Below are positions 7,936 to 14,907 of a stretch of DNA of 23,848 nt, one piece after another; the stretch's first letter is position 1, and each line of letters begins with the position of its first letter. This DNA is from GCA-2733415 sp964635575 (GTDB lineage: Bacteria > Bacteroidota > Bacteroidia > Flavobacteriales > Flavobacteriaceae). The notes below the pieces were generated by a model. That model saw nothing but the letters and a program-made list of their open reading frames with translations. It was not told the origin of the DNA and did not search any database. The stretch spans positions 1 to 23,848 of the forward strand of contig CAZWNY010000028.1 in the NCBI GenBank assembly GCA_964635575.1. The letters run 5' to 3'. Both the position numbers and the translations under genes were made by a program.

Positions 7936-8799
7936 TTAAGTTACAGGGTTTAATAGATTGCCCGAATACAATACCCAAACCATCGATAGTAATGCAATTA
8001 TATTAACCGCATAACCAAATAATTTCATTTGAGATAAATGGTATGGCTTGTTTTTAAAAATTATAAAAATATCTAAAATTAACCATATTGAAAACATCAA
8101 TAAAAAACCCGATAACACATAATCATTAAACCAATAAATAAGTAAACCGCTTTCAATTAAAAGCAATAGAAGCATTACTAATTTTGTGTTTTTTCTTCCA
8201 ATTAATACTGCGGTGGTTTTTTTTCCTGCTTTTTTATCAGGGTCAATATCCATAATTTCTCCTGCAATATGTGCTTGAAACGCAAAAAGGGTTAAGTATA
8301 AAAAAGTTTGCCACGGTAACATGGGTAAATCATTTAATAAAATACTAAAATATGCAGTAAAAACGTAGCCTATTTGGATAAAAATTTCAAAAGGTGGTCT
8401 TTCTTTTATTCGGAAAGGTTTAAAATTATAAACCACGTTAATTACAATCATAAATAATAAAAGTAATGCCATTTTTATTCCTGAAACTATTGTAAAATAA
8501 ATTAAAAACGGAATTAATACAAGGGTTATTTTTAAAGGTACTTTTGCTAATTGTTTATAGGTTGCTTTTGCTCCAAACAGAAAGTTTCCTTTACGAGAAT
8601 TTAGTTTGTCTGCAACTACATCATTATAATCGTTTAAGCCATAAACTAAATAATTTAACGGAAACATTACAAAAAATAATCCAATCCAAAAGAGGTTGTT
8701 TTCCCAAAAATGAGTAGATAGACTAAACGGAACAATGTAAATCCAAATGGTAGGAAACCATAATCCTGGTCGAGAAATTTTTAAATCTTGTAGGGTCAA
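7936..8799 (-). CDS. UbiA family prenyltransferase
   Basis: The 287-residue integral membrane protein has about eight hydrophobic segments. UbiA-family enzymes transfer an isoprenyl chain to an aromatic or polyene acceptor. The first Asp-rich motif is complete (N56, D57, D60, D64 in NDYNDVVAD). The second is AGEIMDIDPDKK (D184, D186, D188), followed by GRKNT. The frame must begin at TTG 8797-8799: the next upstream in-frame codons lead to a stop at 8818-8820 without any ATG, and no internal Met lies near the conserved ISRPGLWFPT start. A TAnnTTTG motif sits 20 bp upstream. It is divergent from ftsX. The acceptor is unknown: menaquinone, heme and carotenoid roles are all possible, and no partner biosynthetic genes are adjacent. 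Confidence 0.88.
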   Translation of the reverse strand: MTLQDLKISRPGLWFPTIWIYIVPFSLSTHFWENNLFWIGLFFVMFPLNYLVYGLNDYNDVVADKLNSRKGNFLFGAKATYKQLAKVPLKITLVLIPFLIYFTIVSGIKMALLLLFMIVINVVYNFKPFRIKERPPFEIFIQIGYVFTAYFSILLNDLPMLPWQTFLYLTLFAFQAHIAGEIMDIDPDKKAGKKTTAVLIGRKNTKLVMLLLLLIESGLLIYWFNDYVLSGFLLMFSIWLILDIFIIFKNKPYHLSQMKLFGYAVNIIALLSMVWVLYSGNLLNPVT

Positions 8800-8818
8800 A
8801 TATTTGTTTTTTACTTCT

Positions 8819-8826
8819 CAAATTTA
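8819..8826 (-). promoter_or_regulatory. Putative prenyltransferase promoter, -7 motif TAAATTTG
   Basis: TAAATTTG on the minus strand matches TAnnTTTG and ends 19 bp before the TTG start, implying a leader of roughly a dozen nucleotides. It supports the TTG as the true start. The -33 element is not obvious. Confidence 0.4.
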
Positions 8827-8915
8827 CAGCTATTGGTTTAAAATACGAAAGTTTAGTTAATTTAATTATCAAATCGACTCAAATTTGTTATTTTTACCCT
8901 TTAGTATATAACTAT

Positions 8916-9794
8916 ATGAGCAAATCTTTTGAAAAATTTCAGAAAAGGCGATTAATGTCTTCTTATTTTTCGGTAGTAATTAGTATTACTTTAGTGCTTT
9001 TTTTATTGGGAATAGTTGGTTTATTAGTAATTAACGCCAATAAGGTAGAAAAACATTTTAAAGAACAGATTGCGATTTCTATCGATTTTAAAGAAAACGT
9101 AAAGGATGCTGAGATAAAACAACTACAAAAATCATTACAATTAGCAGATTATGTAAAATCAACCCTATTTGTCTCTAAAGAAGATGCCGCAGAAATTGCC
9201 AAAAAAGAAAATGGAGAAGATTTTATGGATTTTATTGGGTACAATCCCTTTCAAAACTCAATTGATGTGTTTGTAAATAGTGAATACGTTACGTTAAATA
9301 AATTAGAAGAAATTAAAACCAATTTACTCAAAAAAAACTATGTGGATGAAGTAAGGTATGATGTAGACTTGGTTTCACTAATGAATAAAAACGTAAAAAA
9401 AATTAGTTTTTGGGGCTTAGTATTGAGTGGTCTTTTTGCCTTAATTGCAGTGTTGCTTATTAATAGCGCTATCCGTTTAACTATTTACTCTAAACGATTT
9501 GTAATTAAAACAATGCAAATGGTAGGTGCAACCAAACGTTTTATTCGCCGTCCATTTATTTGGAAAAGTGTTCGTTTAGGTATTTTAGGTTCGGTTTTAT
9601 CGGTTTCAGGACTCATAATCGTTGCTTTTTATTTAGATAAGAAATTCCCTGAAATTAGCTTGCTAGAAAATAATTTACAATTCGGAATTTTATGTTTAGG
9701 AATTTTATGTTTAGGAATTTTAATTACTTGGGTAAGTACTTTTTTTGCAGCCCAACGTTTTTTGAATTTAAAAACAGACGATTTATATTACTAG
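8916..9794 (+). CDS. ftsX: Cell division protein FtsX (ABC transporter permease-like)
   Basis: FtsX pairs with the ATPase FtsE at the divisome and, in several bacteria, relays FtsE activity to periplasmic peptidoglycan hydrolases. The 292-residue protein has the standard layout: cytoplasmic basic N-terminus, TM1 (about 18-40), an extracytoplasmic domain (about 45-160), then three TM segments (about 165-188, 221-240, 256-278). The cytoplasmic loop KTMQMVGATKRFIRRPF (199-214) is the family's typical coupling region. TM4 contains an exact 15-bp tandem duplication (GILCL twice, 257-266). ftsE is not adjacent, which is usual in Bacteroidota. It opens a + strand cluster with DUF3098, uppP and truB. 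Confidence 0.94.
   Translation: MSKSFEKFQKRRLMSSYFSVVISITLVLFLLGIVGLLVINANKVEKHFKEQIAISIDFKENVKDAEIKQLQKSLQLADYVKSTLFVSKEDAAEIAKKENGEDFMDFIGYNPFQNSIDVFVNSEYVTLNKLEEIKTNLLKKNYVDEVRYDVDLVSLMNKNVKKISFWGLVLSGLFALIAVLLINSAIRLTIYSKRFVIKTMQMVGATKRFIRRPFIWKSVRLGILGSVLSVSGLIIVAFYLDKKFPEISLLENNLQFGILCLGILCLGILITWVSTFFAAQRFLNLKTDDLYY
9684..9722 (+). repeat. 15-bp tandem repeat inside ftsX
   Basis: The unit ggaattttatgttta occurs at 9684-9698 and again at 9699-9713, followed by a partial third copy (9714-9722). It keeps frame and encodes GILCL-GILCL-GIL within the last transmembrane helix. Confidence 0.9.
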
Positions 9795-9841
9795 CCAAAT
9801 AATTTTATTAAAACTATTTTAATGATTTTTTTAAACAACTT

Positions 9842-10084
9842 ATGAGTAAACAAGAAAAATCCGATTTTCTTTTCGGAAAAACAAATTATAAAATAATGCT
9901 AATAGGTTTGGCGGTAATTGCCGTTGGTTTTATACTAATGTCTGGTGGCGGCAGCGATGATCCTAACATATTTAACCCCGAAATTTATAATTTTAGACGC
10001 ATTCGTTTAGCACCAACTTTAGTGTTAATTGGTTTTGGAATTCAAATTTATGCTATTTTATTTGGCAGAAAAAAAGACCGATAA
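9842..10084 (+). CDS. DUF3098 family small membrane protein
   Basis: This is an 80-residue protein with two hydrophobic segments (about 17-34 and 57-75) separated by a polar loop, GGGSDDPNIFNPEIYNFRR. The basic C-terminal RKKDR and charged N-terminus suggest both ends face the cytoplasm. The pattern, an FG(K)xNY start and a DDPN-F loop, fits DUF3098, a Bacteroidota family of unknown function. It sits 47 bp after ftsX, and its TAA is immediately followed by the uppP ATG with no gap. This tight linkage suggests a role in the envelope or cell division, but that is inference from context only. Confidence 0.85.
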   Translation: MSKQEKSDFLFGKTNYKIMLIGLAVIAVGFILMSGGGSDDPNIFNPEIYNFRRIRLAPTLVLIGFGIQIYAILFGRKKDR

Positions 10085-10879
10085 ATGGAAATTATTAAAG
10101 CCATTATTCTTGGTATTATTCAAGGGTTAACAGAATTTTTACCCGTATCTTCATCAGGGCATTTAGAAATCGGTAATGCTATTTTAGGAAATACCCATAC
10201 CGGCAAAGAAAGTCTGATTTTTACGGTAGTTTTACATTTTGCAACCGCATTAAGTACAATTGTAATTTTTAGAAAAGATATTTTAGAAATTATTGTAGGA
10301 CTATTAAAGTTTGAGTGGAATGAGCAGACCCAATTTATCGTAAAAATTGTATTATCAATGTTTCCAGCAGTTATTATTGGTTTATTTTTTGAGAAAGAAT
10401 TAGAGCAACTTTTTGGAGGCAGTATTTTATTTGTTGGTTTTATGTTACTTATAACAGGAGTACTTTTGTTTTTAGCAGATAAGGCAAAAAACACCACAAA
10501 AAAAGTAACAATATCCAACTCAATATTAATCGGAATTTCTCAAGCAATAGCACTTTTACCCGGAATTTCTCGCTCAGGAGCAACCATTTCTACATCCGTA
10601 TTATTAGGAGTCGATAAAACAAAAGCAGCACGGTTTTCATTTTTAATGGTAATACCGTTAATTTTTGGGAAAATTGCAAAAGATGTCCTTTCAGGCGACT
10701 TATCTTTAGAAAGTAACCAAATAATACCTTTATCAGCAGGTTTTATAGCCGCATTTATTTCAGGACTTTTTGCTTGTACTTGGATGATTTCCTTAGTTAA
10801 AAAAAGTAAATTATCGTATTTTTCATACTACTGTTTTATTGTTGGTGGTATCACAATTGGCTACGCTTTATTTAAATAA
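10085..10879 (+). CDS. uppP: Undecaprenyl-diphosphatase UppP (BacA)
   Basis: UppP dephosphorylates undecaprenyl diphosphate to regenerate the lipid carrier for peptidoglycan and other surface glycans, and its activity affects bacitracin sensitivity. The 264-residue, strongly hydrophobic protein carries both family signatures: QGLTEFLPVSSSGHLEI (13-29) with catalytic E17, and the PGISRSGATIS motif (159-169) with R163. The rest is predicted membrane helices, and the length is normal for the family. Its ATG directly abuts the DUF3098 stop, and truB begins 1 bp after its own stop, so translation coupling along this cluster is likely. Confidence 0.96.
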   Translation: MEIIKAIILGIIQGLTEFLPVSSSGHLEIGNAILGNTHTGKESLIFTVVLHFATALSTIVIFRKDILEIIVGLLKFEWNEQTQFIVKIVLSMFPAVIIGLFFEKELEQLFGGSILFVGFMLLITGVLLFLADKAKNTTKKVTISNSILIGISQAIALLPGISRSGATISTSVLLGVDKTKAARFSFLMVIPLIFGKIAKDVLSGDLSLESNQIIPLSAGFIAAFISGLFACTWMISLVKKSKLSYFSYYCFIVGGITIGYALFK

Positions 10880-10880
10880 A

Positions 10881-11588
10881 ATGACAGAAAACGATTTTAA
10901 AAACGGACAACTATTATTGGTTGATAAACCCTTAACTTGGAGTTCTTTTGCTGTAGTAAATAAACTCCGTTGGGTAATTAGAAAAGCATTTAATATAAAA
11001 AAAATAAAAGTAGGGCATGCAGGTACTTTAGATCCGTTAGCAACAGGTTTATTAATTATTTGTACAGGTAAATTCACCAAACGACTAAATGAATTTCAAG
11101 GGTTACCAAAAGAATATATTGGCGAAATTACTTTAGGAGCAACCACACCATCTTACGATTTAGAAACAGAAATAGATGCCACCTTTAAAACGGAACACAT
11201 TACAGAGGCATTAGTACACAATGTTTTATCACAGTTTATTGGCGATACTCAACAATATCCTCCCATATTTTCTGCTCTAAAAAAAGACGGAAAACGGTTG
11301 TATGAATACGCAAGAAAAGGAGAAGAAGTAGAAATTAAACCACGTCCTATAAATATTTCGGAGTTCGAAATTACCAACATTAACCTTCCTAAAATAGAGT
11401 TTAGAGTGGTTTGTAGTAAAGGAACTTATATTAGATCGTTAGCTTTTGATTTTGGTAAAGCGTTACAATCAGGCGGACATTTATCAAAATTACGCCGTAC
11501 CAAAATAGGCGACTTTAGTGTAAACGATGCTTTTATTCCAAAAGCATTTGAAAAAAAATATTTAGGCGAAAACCCTATTGTAGAATAA
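10881..11588 (+). CDS. truB: tRNA pseudouridine(55) synthase TruB
   Basis: TruB makes pseudouridine 55 in the T-loop of tRNAs and also acts as a tRNA-folding chaperone in E. coli. I start it at ATG 10881, giving 235 residues and NGQLLLVDKPLTWSSF near the N-terminus. The longer frame from TTG 10839 would run through the end of uppP and add unrelated sequence. Motifs seen are LLLVDKPLTWSSF, VGHAGTLDPLATGLL with catalytic D51, YIGEITLGATTPSYD, and the KRLYEYARKG and SKGTYIRSLA motifs. The C-terminal PUA-like extension found in E. coli is short here. It follows uppP with a 1-bp gap. Confidence 0.95.
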   Translation: MTENDFKNGQLLLVDKPLTWSSFAVVNKLRWVIRKAFNIKKIKVGHAGTLDPLATGLLIICTGKFTKRLNEFQGLPKEYIGEITLGATTPSYDLETEIDATFKTEHITEALVHNVLSQFIGDTQQYPPIFSALKKDGKRLYEYARKGEEVEIKPRPINISEFEITNINLPKIEFRVVCSKGTYIRSLAFDFGKALQSGGHLSKLRRTKIGDFSVNDAFIPKAFEKKYLGENPIVE

Positions 11589-11621
11589 TAGTTTTTTTAT
11601 CTTTATAAAAAACAACCATAA

Positions 11622-12200
11622 ATGGATAAAATTAGATGTTCTTGGTGCGAAAAAAACGATTTATATAAAGATTATCACGATAACGAATGGGGAGTTCCCG
11701 TTTATGATGACTATAAATTATTTGAATTTTTAATATTAGAAACCTTTCAGGCGGGCTTAAGTTGGATAACTATTTTAAATAAACGTGAAAACTTCAGAGC
11801 TGCATTTGATAATTTTGATTATAAAAAAATAGCAGTCTATACTGATGATAAGTATGAAGAGTTACTACAAAACACAGGTATTGTTCGGAATAAATTAAAG
11901 ATAAAATCCGCTATATCTAATGCCGTTGCTTTTATGAAAATACAAAAAGAATTTGGAAGTTTCTCTAACTATATTTGGGCATTTGTAAAAGAAAAACCAA
12001 TACAAAACTCATTACAAAACCTATCAGAAGCAGTAACAACCACAGCATTATCTAAAAAAATAGCAAAAGATTTAAAAAAAAGAGGATTTAAGTTTGTGGG
12101 TTCTACCGTAATGTATGCACACATGCAAGCAACAGGAATGGTTAATGATCATGTTGTAACTTGTTTTAGATACAAAGAGGTTCAGGATTTGGTAAAATAA
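11622..12200 (+). CDS. tag: DNA-3-methyladenine glycosylase I
   Basis: Tag excises 3-methyladenine from alkylated DNA as the first step of base excision repair. The 192-residue protein aligns by eye with E. coli Tag along its length: YHDNEWGVPVYDDYKLFEFL, LETFQAGLSWITILNKRENFR, KKRGFKFVGSTVMYAHMQA and GMVNDHVVTC. The zinc-snap ligands of E. coli Tag (C4, H17, H175, C179) correspond to C6, H19, H177 and C181, and the base-recognition glutamate to E40. It starts 33 bp after truB and is likely the last gene of that + strand cluster, followed by terminator-like hairpins. Confidence 0.95.
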   Translation: MDKIRCSWCEKNDLYKDYHDNEWGVPVYDDYKLFEFLILETFQAGLSWITILNKRENFRAAFDNFDYKKIAVYTDDKYEELLQNTGIVRNKLKIKSAISNAVAFMKIQKEFGSFSNYIWAFVKEKPIQNSLQNLSEAVTTTALSKKIAKDLKKRGFKFVGSTVMYAHMQATGMVNDHVVTCFRYKEVQDLVK

Positions 12201-12220
12201 GTGTTCATTTTACGTTGTAA

Positions 12221-12275
12221 AAAGTATGCTTCTTTAAACAAACAACATCCTCAATCAAAAAGCATACTGTTTTTA
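12221..12275 (+). terminator. Terminator-like hairpin after tag
   Basis: AGTATGCTT (12223-12231) pairs perfectly with AAGCATACT (12260-12268) across a 28-nt loop and is followed by GTTTTT. The preceding A-run can extend the stem. The loop is long for a terminator, so the call is moderate. Confidence 0.5.
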
Positions 12276-12280
12276 ACACT

Positions 12281-12306
12281 CTTAATTTATGATTAAGATT
12301 TTTTTG
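12281..12306 (+). terminator. Second, AT-rich terminator-like hairpin
   Basis: CTTAAT (12281-12286) and ATTAAG (12292-12297) form a short stem with a 5-nt loop, followed directly by a T-run (ATTTTTTTG). The stem is weak on its own; it may back up the preceding hairpin. Confidence 0.35.
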
Positions 12307-12664
12307 TTGTGCATTTGATTTTGTTTCTTTTTTAATTTCAAGTTTCCGTTTTCTGTATTTTTAAAATAGAATAAACATAAATTCATTTACCCTTAATCAC
12401 CAATAATTAATCAATTATAATAAACTTTTAAACAACCAATACAGGAGCATTATTTGAGGTTACAATCTTTGTTTTTTTGGAAGTTATAATTTTATATTGT
12501 ACCCTTTAAAACACCTAAAAACACAAAGGAACGCACCATAAAAGGACTTCCTGAATACAATTTTATTTAATATTTAAAACATTGTTTTTAATAACTACCT
12601 AATAATTAACACCTAATAAGTTAAAATTAAATTAATTAGTCTGTTTTTTTGGAATATTAATTTG

Positions 12665-12672
12665 TATATTTG
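12665..12672 (+). promoter_or_regulatory. HU gene promoter, -7 motif TATATTTG
   Basis: TATATTTG matches TAnnTTTG exactly and ends 30 bp before the ATG. It is followed by GCGAC, a good discriminator region. A T-run ending in TTGG (12644-12652) lies 13 bp upstream, shorter than the usual -33 spacing. Confidence 0.6.
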
Positions 12673-12702
12673 CGACCCTTAAATCAATTTAAAAATTAAA
12701 GA

Positions 12703-12996
12703 ATGACAAAAGCAGATATTATAGCTAAAATTTCAGGGAAACTAGGAATAGAAAAAGGAGATGTGTTAGCAACTGTTGAAACTTTTATGGAAGAAGTAAA
12801 AGATTCATTAGAAAACGGAAACAATGTATACCTAAGGGGTTTCGGAAGTTTTATTGTTAAAACTCGTGCAGAAAAAACAGGGAGAAATATCTCAAAAAAC
12901 ATTAGCATTAAAATACCCGCGCATAATATACCAGCATTTAAGCCTGCTAAGGTATTTTTAGAAGGTGTAAAAACAAAAGTTAAAATAAAAAAATAA
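12703..12996 (+). CDS. HU/IHF family DNA-binding protein
   Basis: This 97-residue histone-like protein dimerises and bends DNA. It shows the whole HU fold: two N-terminal helices (MTKADIIAKISGKLG...), the GFGSF turn (47-51), the beta-arm motif RAEKTGRN (55-62), then IPAHNIPAFKPAKVFLEGVK and a short basic tail. Position 63, where E. coli HU and IHF have the DNA-intercalating proline, is isoleucine (GRNISKN). It is preceded by a good TAnnTTTG promoter and followed after 28 bp by a tiny basic-protein gene that probably shares its transcript. Whether it behaves as HU or as a sequence-specific IHF relative cannot be decided here. Confidence 0.93.
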   Translation: MTKADIIAKISGKLGIEKGDVLATVETFMEEVKDSLENGNNVYLRGFGSFIVKTRAEKTGRNISKNISIKIPAHNIPAFKPAKVFLEGVKTKVKIKK

Positions 12997-13024
12997 ATTA
13001 TTAATCTAATAAAAACATTAAACT

Positions 13025-13117
13025 ATGCCAAGTGGTAAAAAAAGAAAAAGACACAAAATAGCAACTCATAAACGTAAAAAACGTAGTAGAGCAAATAGAC
13101 ACAAAAAGAAAAAGTAG
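13025..13117 (+). CDS. 30-residue very basic protein, COX24/AURKAIP1 (mS38)-like
   Basis: ATG 13025 opens 30 codons ending in TAG 13115-13117. The product begins MPSGKKRKRHKIATHKRKKR and ends NRHKKKK, with almost every other residue Lys, Arg or His. Such composition and the K-K-R-K-x-H-K-x-x-x-H-K-R-K-K-R pattern resemble the AURKAIP1/COX24 domain of the mitochondrial small-subunit protein mS38 and actinobacterial bS22. I recall near-identical peptides being conserved in Bacteroidota. A ribosome-associated role is therefore inferred. It lies 28 bp after the HU gene, and its stop codon is inside the stem of the following terminator. It is too short for automatic gene callers with usual length limits. 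Confidence 0.8.
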   Translation: MPSGKKRKRHKIATHKRKKRSRANRHKKKK

Positions 13118-13140
13118 TTTAAAAACTACTTTTCTTTTTT
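13111..13140 (+). terminator. Intrinsic terminator of the HU–small protein unit
   Basis: AAAGTAGTTT (13111-13120) and AAACTACTTT (13123-13132) are exact reverse complements, followed by TCTTTTTTTT. The TAG stop of the small gene lies within the left arm. Confidence 0.7.
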
Positions 13141-13158
13141 TTAAAGTTCTTTGAAAAC

Positions 13159-13272
13159 GGGTTTTAAATGCAACCCTTCGGTTTAAAAACCTGTAATACC
13201 AGTGTTTTTTTAAATAAAAAACATATTGGTTAAAAAAATTATGAATCCATCTATACAATTTTTTGTATGGAT
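13159..13272 (+). promoter_or_regulatory. Structured leader upstream of RNase G
   Basis: Between the preceding terminator and the rng start three foldable segments occur. At 13159-13191, GGGTT/AACCC (13159-13163 with 13172-13176) competes with GGTTTT/AAAACC (13160-13165 with 13186-13191). At 13198-13230, GTTTTTT/AAAAAAC is flanked by ACCA/TGGT. At 13245-13272, ATACAA/TTGTAT around a 4-T loop is flanked by ATCC/GGAT. The last ends 15 nt before the GTG start. I infer a regulatory 5' untranslated region; no TAnnTTTG motif was found here, so the promoter is unknown. Confidence 0.45.
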
Positions 13273-13287
13273 AAAAATTAATACAGC

Positions 13288-14838
13288 GTGAACAACGAAT
13301 TAATTATTAGATCCGGTTCCTCGCAAGTTGATTTTGCCTTATTAAAAGATGGAAAATTAGTCGAATTACATAAAGAAGAAACAAGTACAAAAAGTTTTAG
13401 TGTAGGTGATATTTATTTAGCCAAAACACGTAAAACAGTACCAGGTTTAAATGCTGCATTTATTAATGTAGGATATGAAAAAGATGGTTTTTTACACTAT
13501 CATGACCTAGGTCCTAATGTCCCTACTTTATTAAAATTCGTAAAACGTGTAAGCACAGGTAAAATAAAAAATTTTAATCTAAACAATTTCCCATTTGAAG
13601 AAGGGATTGAAAAACACGGAGCAGTTGCAGAAGTGTTACAATCAAACCAATCCATTCTTGTACAAGTAGTTAAAGAGCCAATATCAACAAAAGGACCACG
13701 TTTAAGTTCTGATCTGTCAATAGCAGGTCGTTACATCGTGCTAGTTCCTTTTTCTAATCGAGTTTCTATCTCTCAAAAAATTAGTAGTAGAGAAGAAAAA
13801 ACACGATTAAAAAAATTGGTAAACAGTATTAGACCCAAAGGGTTTGGTGTAATTGTACGTACAGTGGCAGAAGGCAAAAAAGTAGCCGAACTGGACCAAG
13901 ATTTACAAAATTTGCTTTCCAAGTGGAACGCAATGTGTAAAAAAATCAATAAAGCAGAGTATCCGTCAACAGTACTTAGCGAAATGAATAGAACATCGTC
14001 TCTTTTAAGAGATATTTTTAACGATTCATTTTCTGCAATACGAGTTGATGATGAAGAACTTTATGATCAAATTAAAGAAACGGTGCAACGTATTGCACCT
14101 AAAAAAGAAGCAATTGTTAAACTACACAAAAACACTCAGGTACCTATATTTGAGAAATATGGAGTAGAAAGACAAATTAAAACAGCATTTGGTAAAACAG
14201 TTTCCTCAACAAAAGGAACTTATCTGGTTATAGAACACACAGAAGCATTACATGTAATAGATGTAAATAGTGGAAACCGTTCTAACAAATCAAAAAACCA
14301 AGAAAGCACAGCGTTAGAAGTAAATTTAATTGCCGCAACAGAAGTAGCGCGTCAATTACGTTTGCGAGATATGGGTGGAATTATTGTGGTTGATTTTATT
14401 GACATGGCAAAATCTGAAAATAGAAATGCATTATACCAGTATTTAAAAACAGAAATGGAAGACGATAAAGCAAAACACAAAATATTACCACCAAGTAAAT
14501 TTGGATTAGTACAAATAACTCGACAACGCGTTAGACCTGTAATGGACATTAAAACGGTTGAAAAAAACCCAAATAATGTGAACGGTAAAGAAGTAGAAGC
14601 TCCTATTGTACTCGTTCAAAAATTAGCTTCAGATGTTGACCGTATTGTTAGTAAAGGCATAAAAGGAATTACATTAACCACACACCCTTTTATTGCAGCC
14701 TTTTTAACAAAAGGTTTTCCTTCCATTCGTTCAAAATGGTTTTTTGAACATAAAAAATGGATAAAAATACAACCAAGAGATGCTTACACATATCTTGAAT
14801 ATCATTTTTATGATAACCAAGGAAAAAAGATTAAATAA
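13288..14838 (+). CDS. rng: Ribonuclease E/G family endoribonuclease
   Basis: RNase E/G enzymes cut single-stranded AU-rich RNA in rRNA maturation and mRNA decay. The 516-residue protein starts at GTG 13288-13290; it lacks the long C-terminal scaffold of RNase E. An S1 domain is inserted near the N-terminus (GDIYLAKTRKTVPGLNAAFINVGYEKDG, 40-67). The 5'-sensor and DNase I-like regions follow, with the catalytic Mg-binding aspartates in HVIDVNSG (D325) and VVDFIDM (D369). The Zn-link motif CPxCxG, which joins protomers in proteobacterial RNase E/G, is missing: the region after LVQITRQRVRPVMDIK has no cysteines. A strong terminator follows the stop codon. The unusual start codon and folded leader suggest translational control. 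Confidence 0.94.
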   Translation: MNNELIIRSGSSQVDFALLKDGKLVELHKEETSTKSFSVGDIYLAKTRKTVPGLNAAFINVGYEKDGFLHYHDLGPNVPTLLKFVKRVSTGKIKNFNLNNFPFEEGIEKHGAVAEVLQSNQSILVQVVKEPISTKGPRLSSDLSIAGRYIVLVPFSNRVSISQKISSREEKTRLKKLVNSIRPKGFGVIVRTVAEGKKVAELDQDLQNLLSKWNAMCKKINKAEYPSTVLSEMNRTSSLLRDIFNDSFSAIRVDDEELYDQIKETVQRIAPKKEAIVKLHKNTQVPIFEKYGVERQIKTAFGKTVSSTKGTYLVIEHTEALHVIDVNSGNRSNKSKNQESTALEVNLIAATEVARQLRLRDMGGIIVVDFIDMAKSENRNALYQYLKTEMEDDKAKHKILPPSKFGLVQITRQRVRPVMDIKTVEKNPNNVNGKEVEAPIVLVQKLASDVDRIVSKGIKGITLTTHPFIAAFLTKGFPSIRSKWFFEHKKWIKIQPRDAYTYLEYHFYDNQGKKIK

Positions 14839-14840
14839 TA

Positions 14841-14878
14841 AAAAGCCCTTTCGAAAATTTGAAAGGGCTTTTTTGTTT
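14841..14878 (+). terminator. Strong intrinsic terminator after rng
   Basis: AAAAGCCCTTTC (14841-14852) pairs perfectly with GAAAGGGCTTTT (14861-14872) over an 8-nt loop, followed by a T-run to 14874 and further T residues. It begins 2 bp after the rng TAA. Confidence 0.92.
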
Positions 14879-14907
14879 TTATCCCGTTTTTAAGCCATCT
14901 TTACAAC

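Larger units (their letters stand above)
12201..12702. other. Gene-free 0.5 kb between tag and the HU gene
   Basis: The region is very AT-rich. It contains two terminator-like hairpins just after tag (12221-12275 and 12281-12306) and the HU promoter motif at its right end. Between about 12310 and 12640 I find no ORF, hairpin, repeat or RNA gene I can defend. Confidence 0.65.

Noticed and set aside
10839..10880. Upstream TTG start extending truB into uppP
   Set aside because: It would add residues encoded by the uppP C-terminus in another frame; ATG 10881 lies 1 bp after the uppP stop and gives the normal TruB N-terminus.
13001..13258. Minus-strand 85-codon frame opposite the small basic gene
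   Set aside because: It is the antisense of the COX24-like gene, terminator and rng leader; Phe/Lys-rich composition reflects A/T runs, with no family features.
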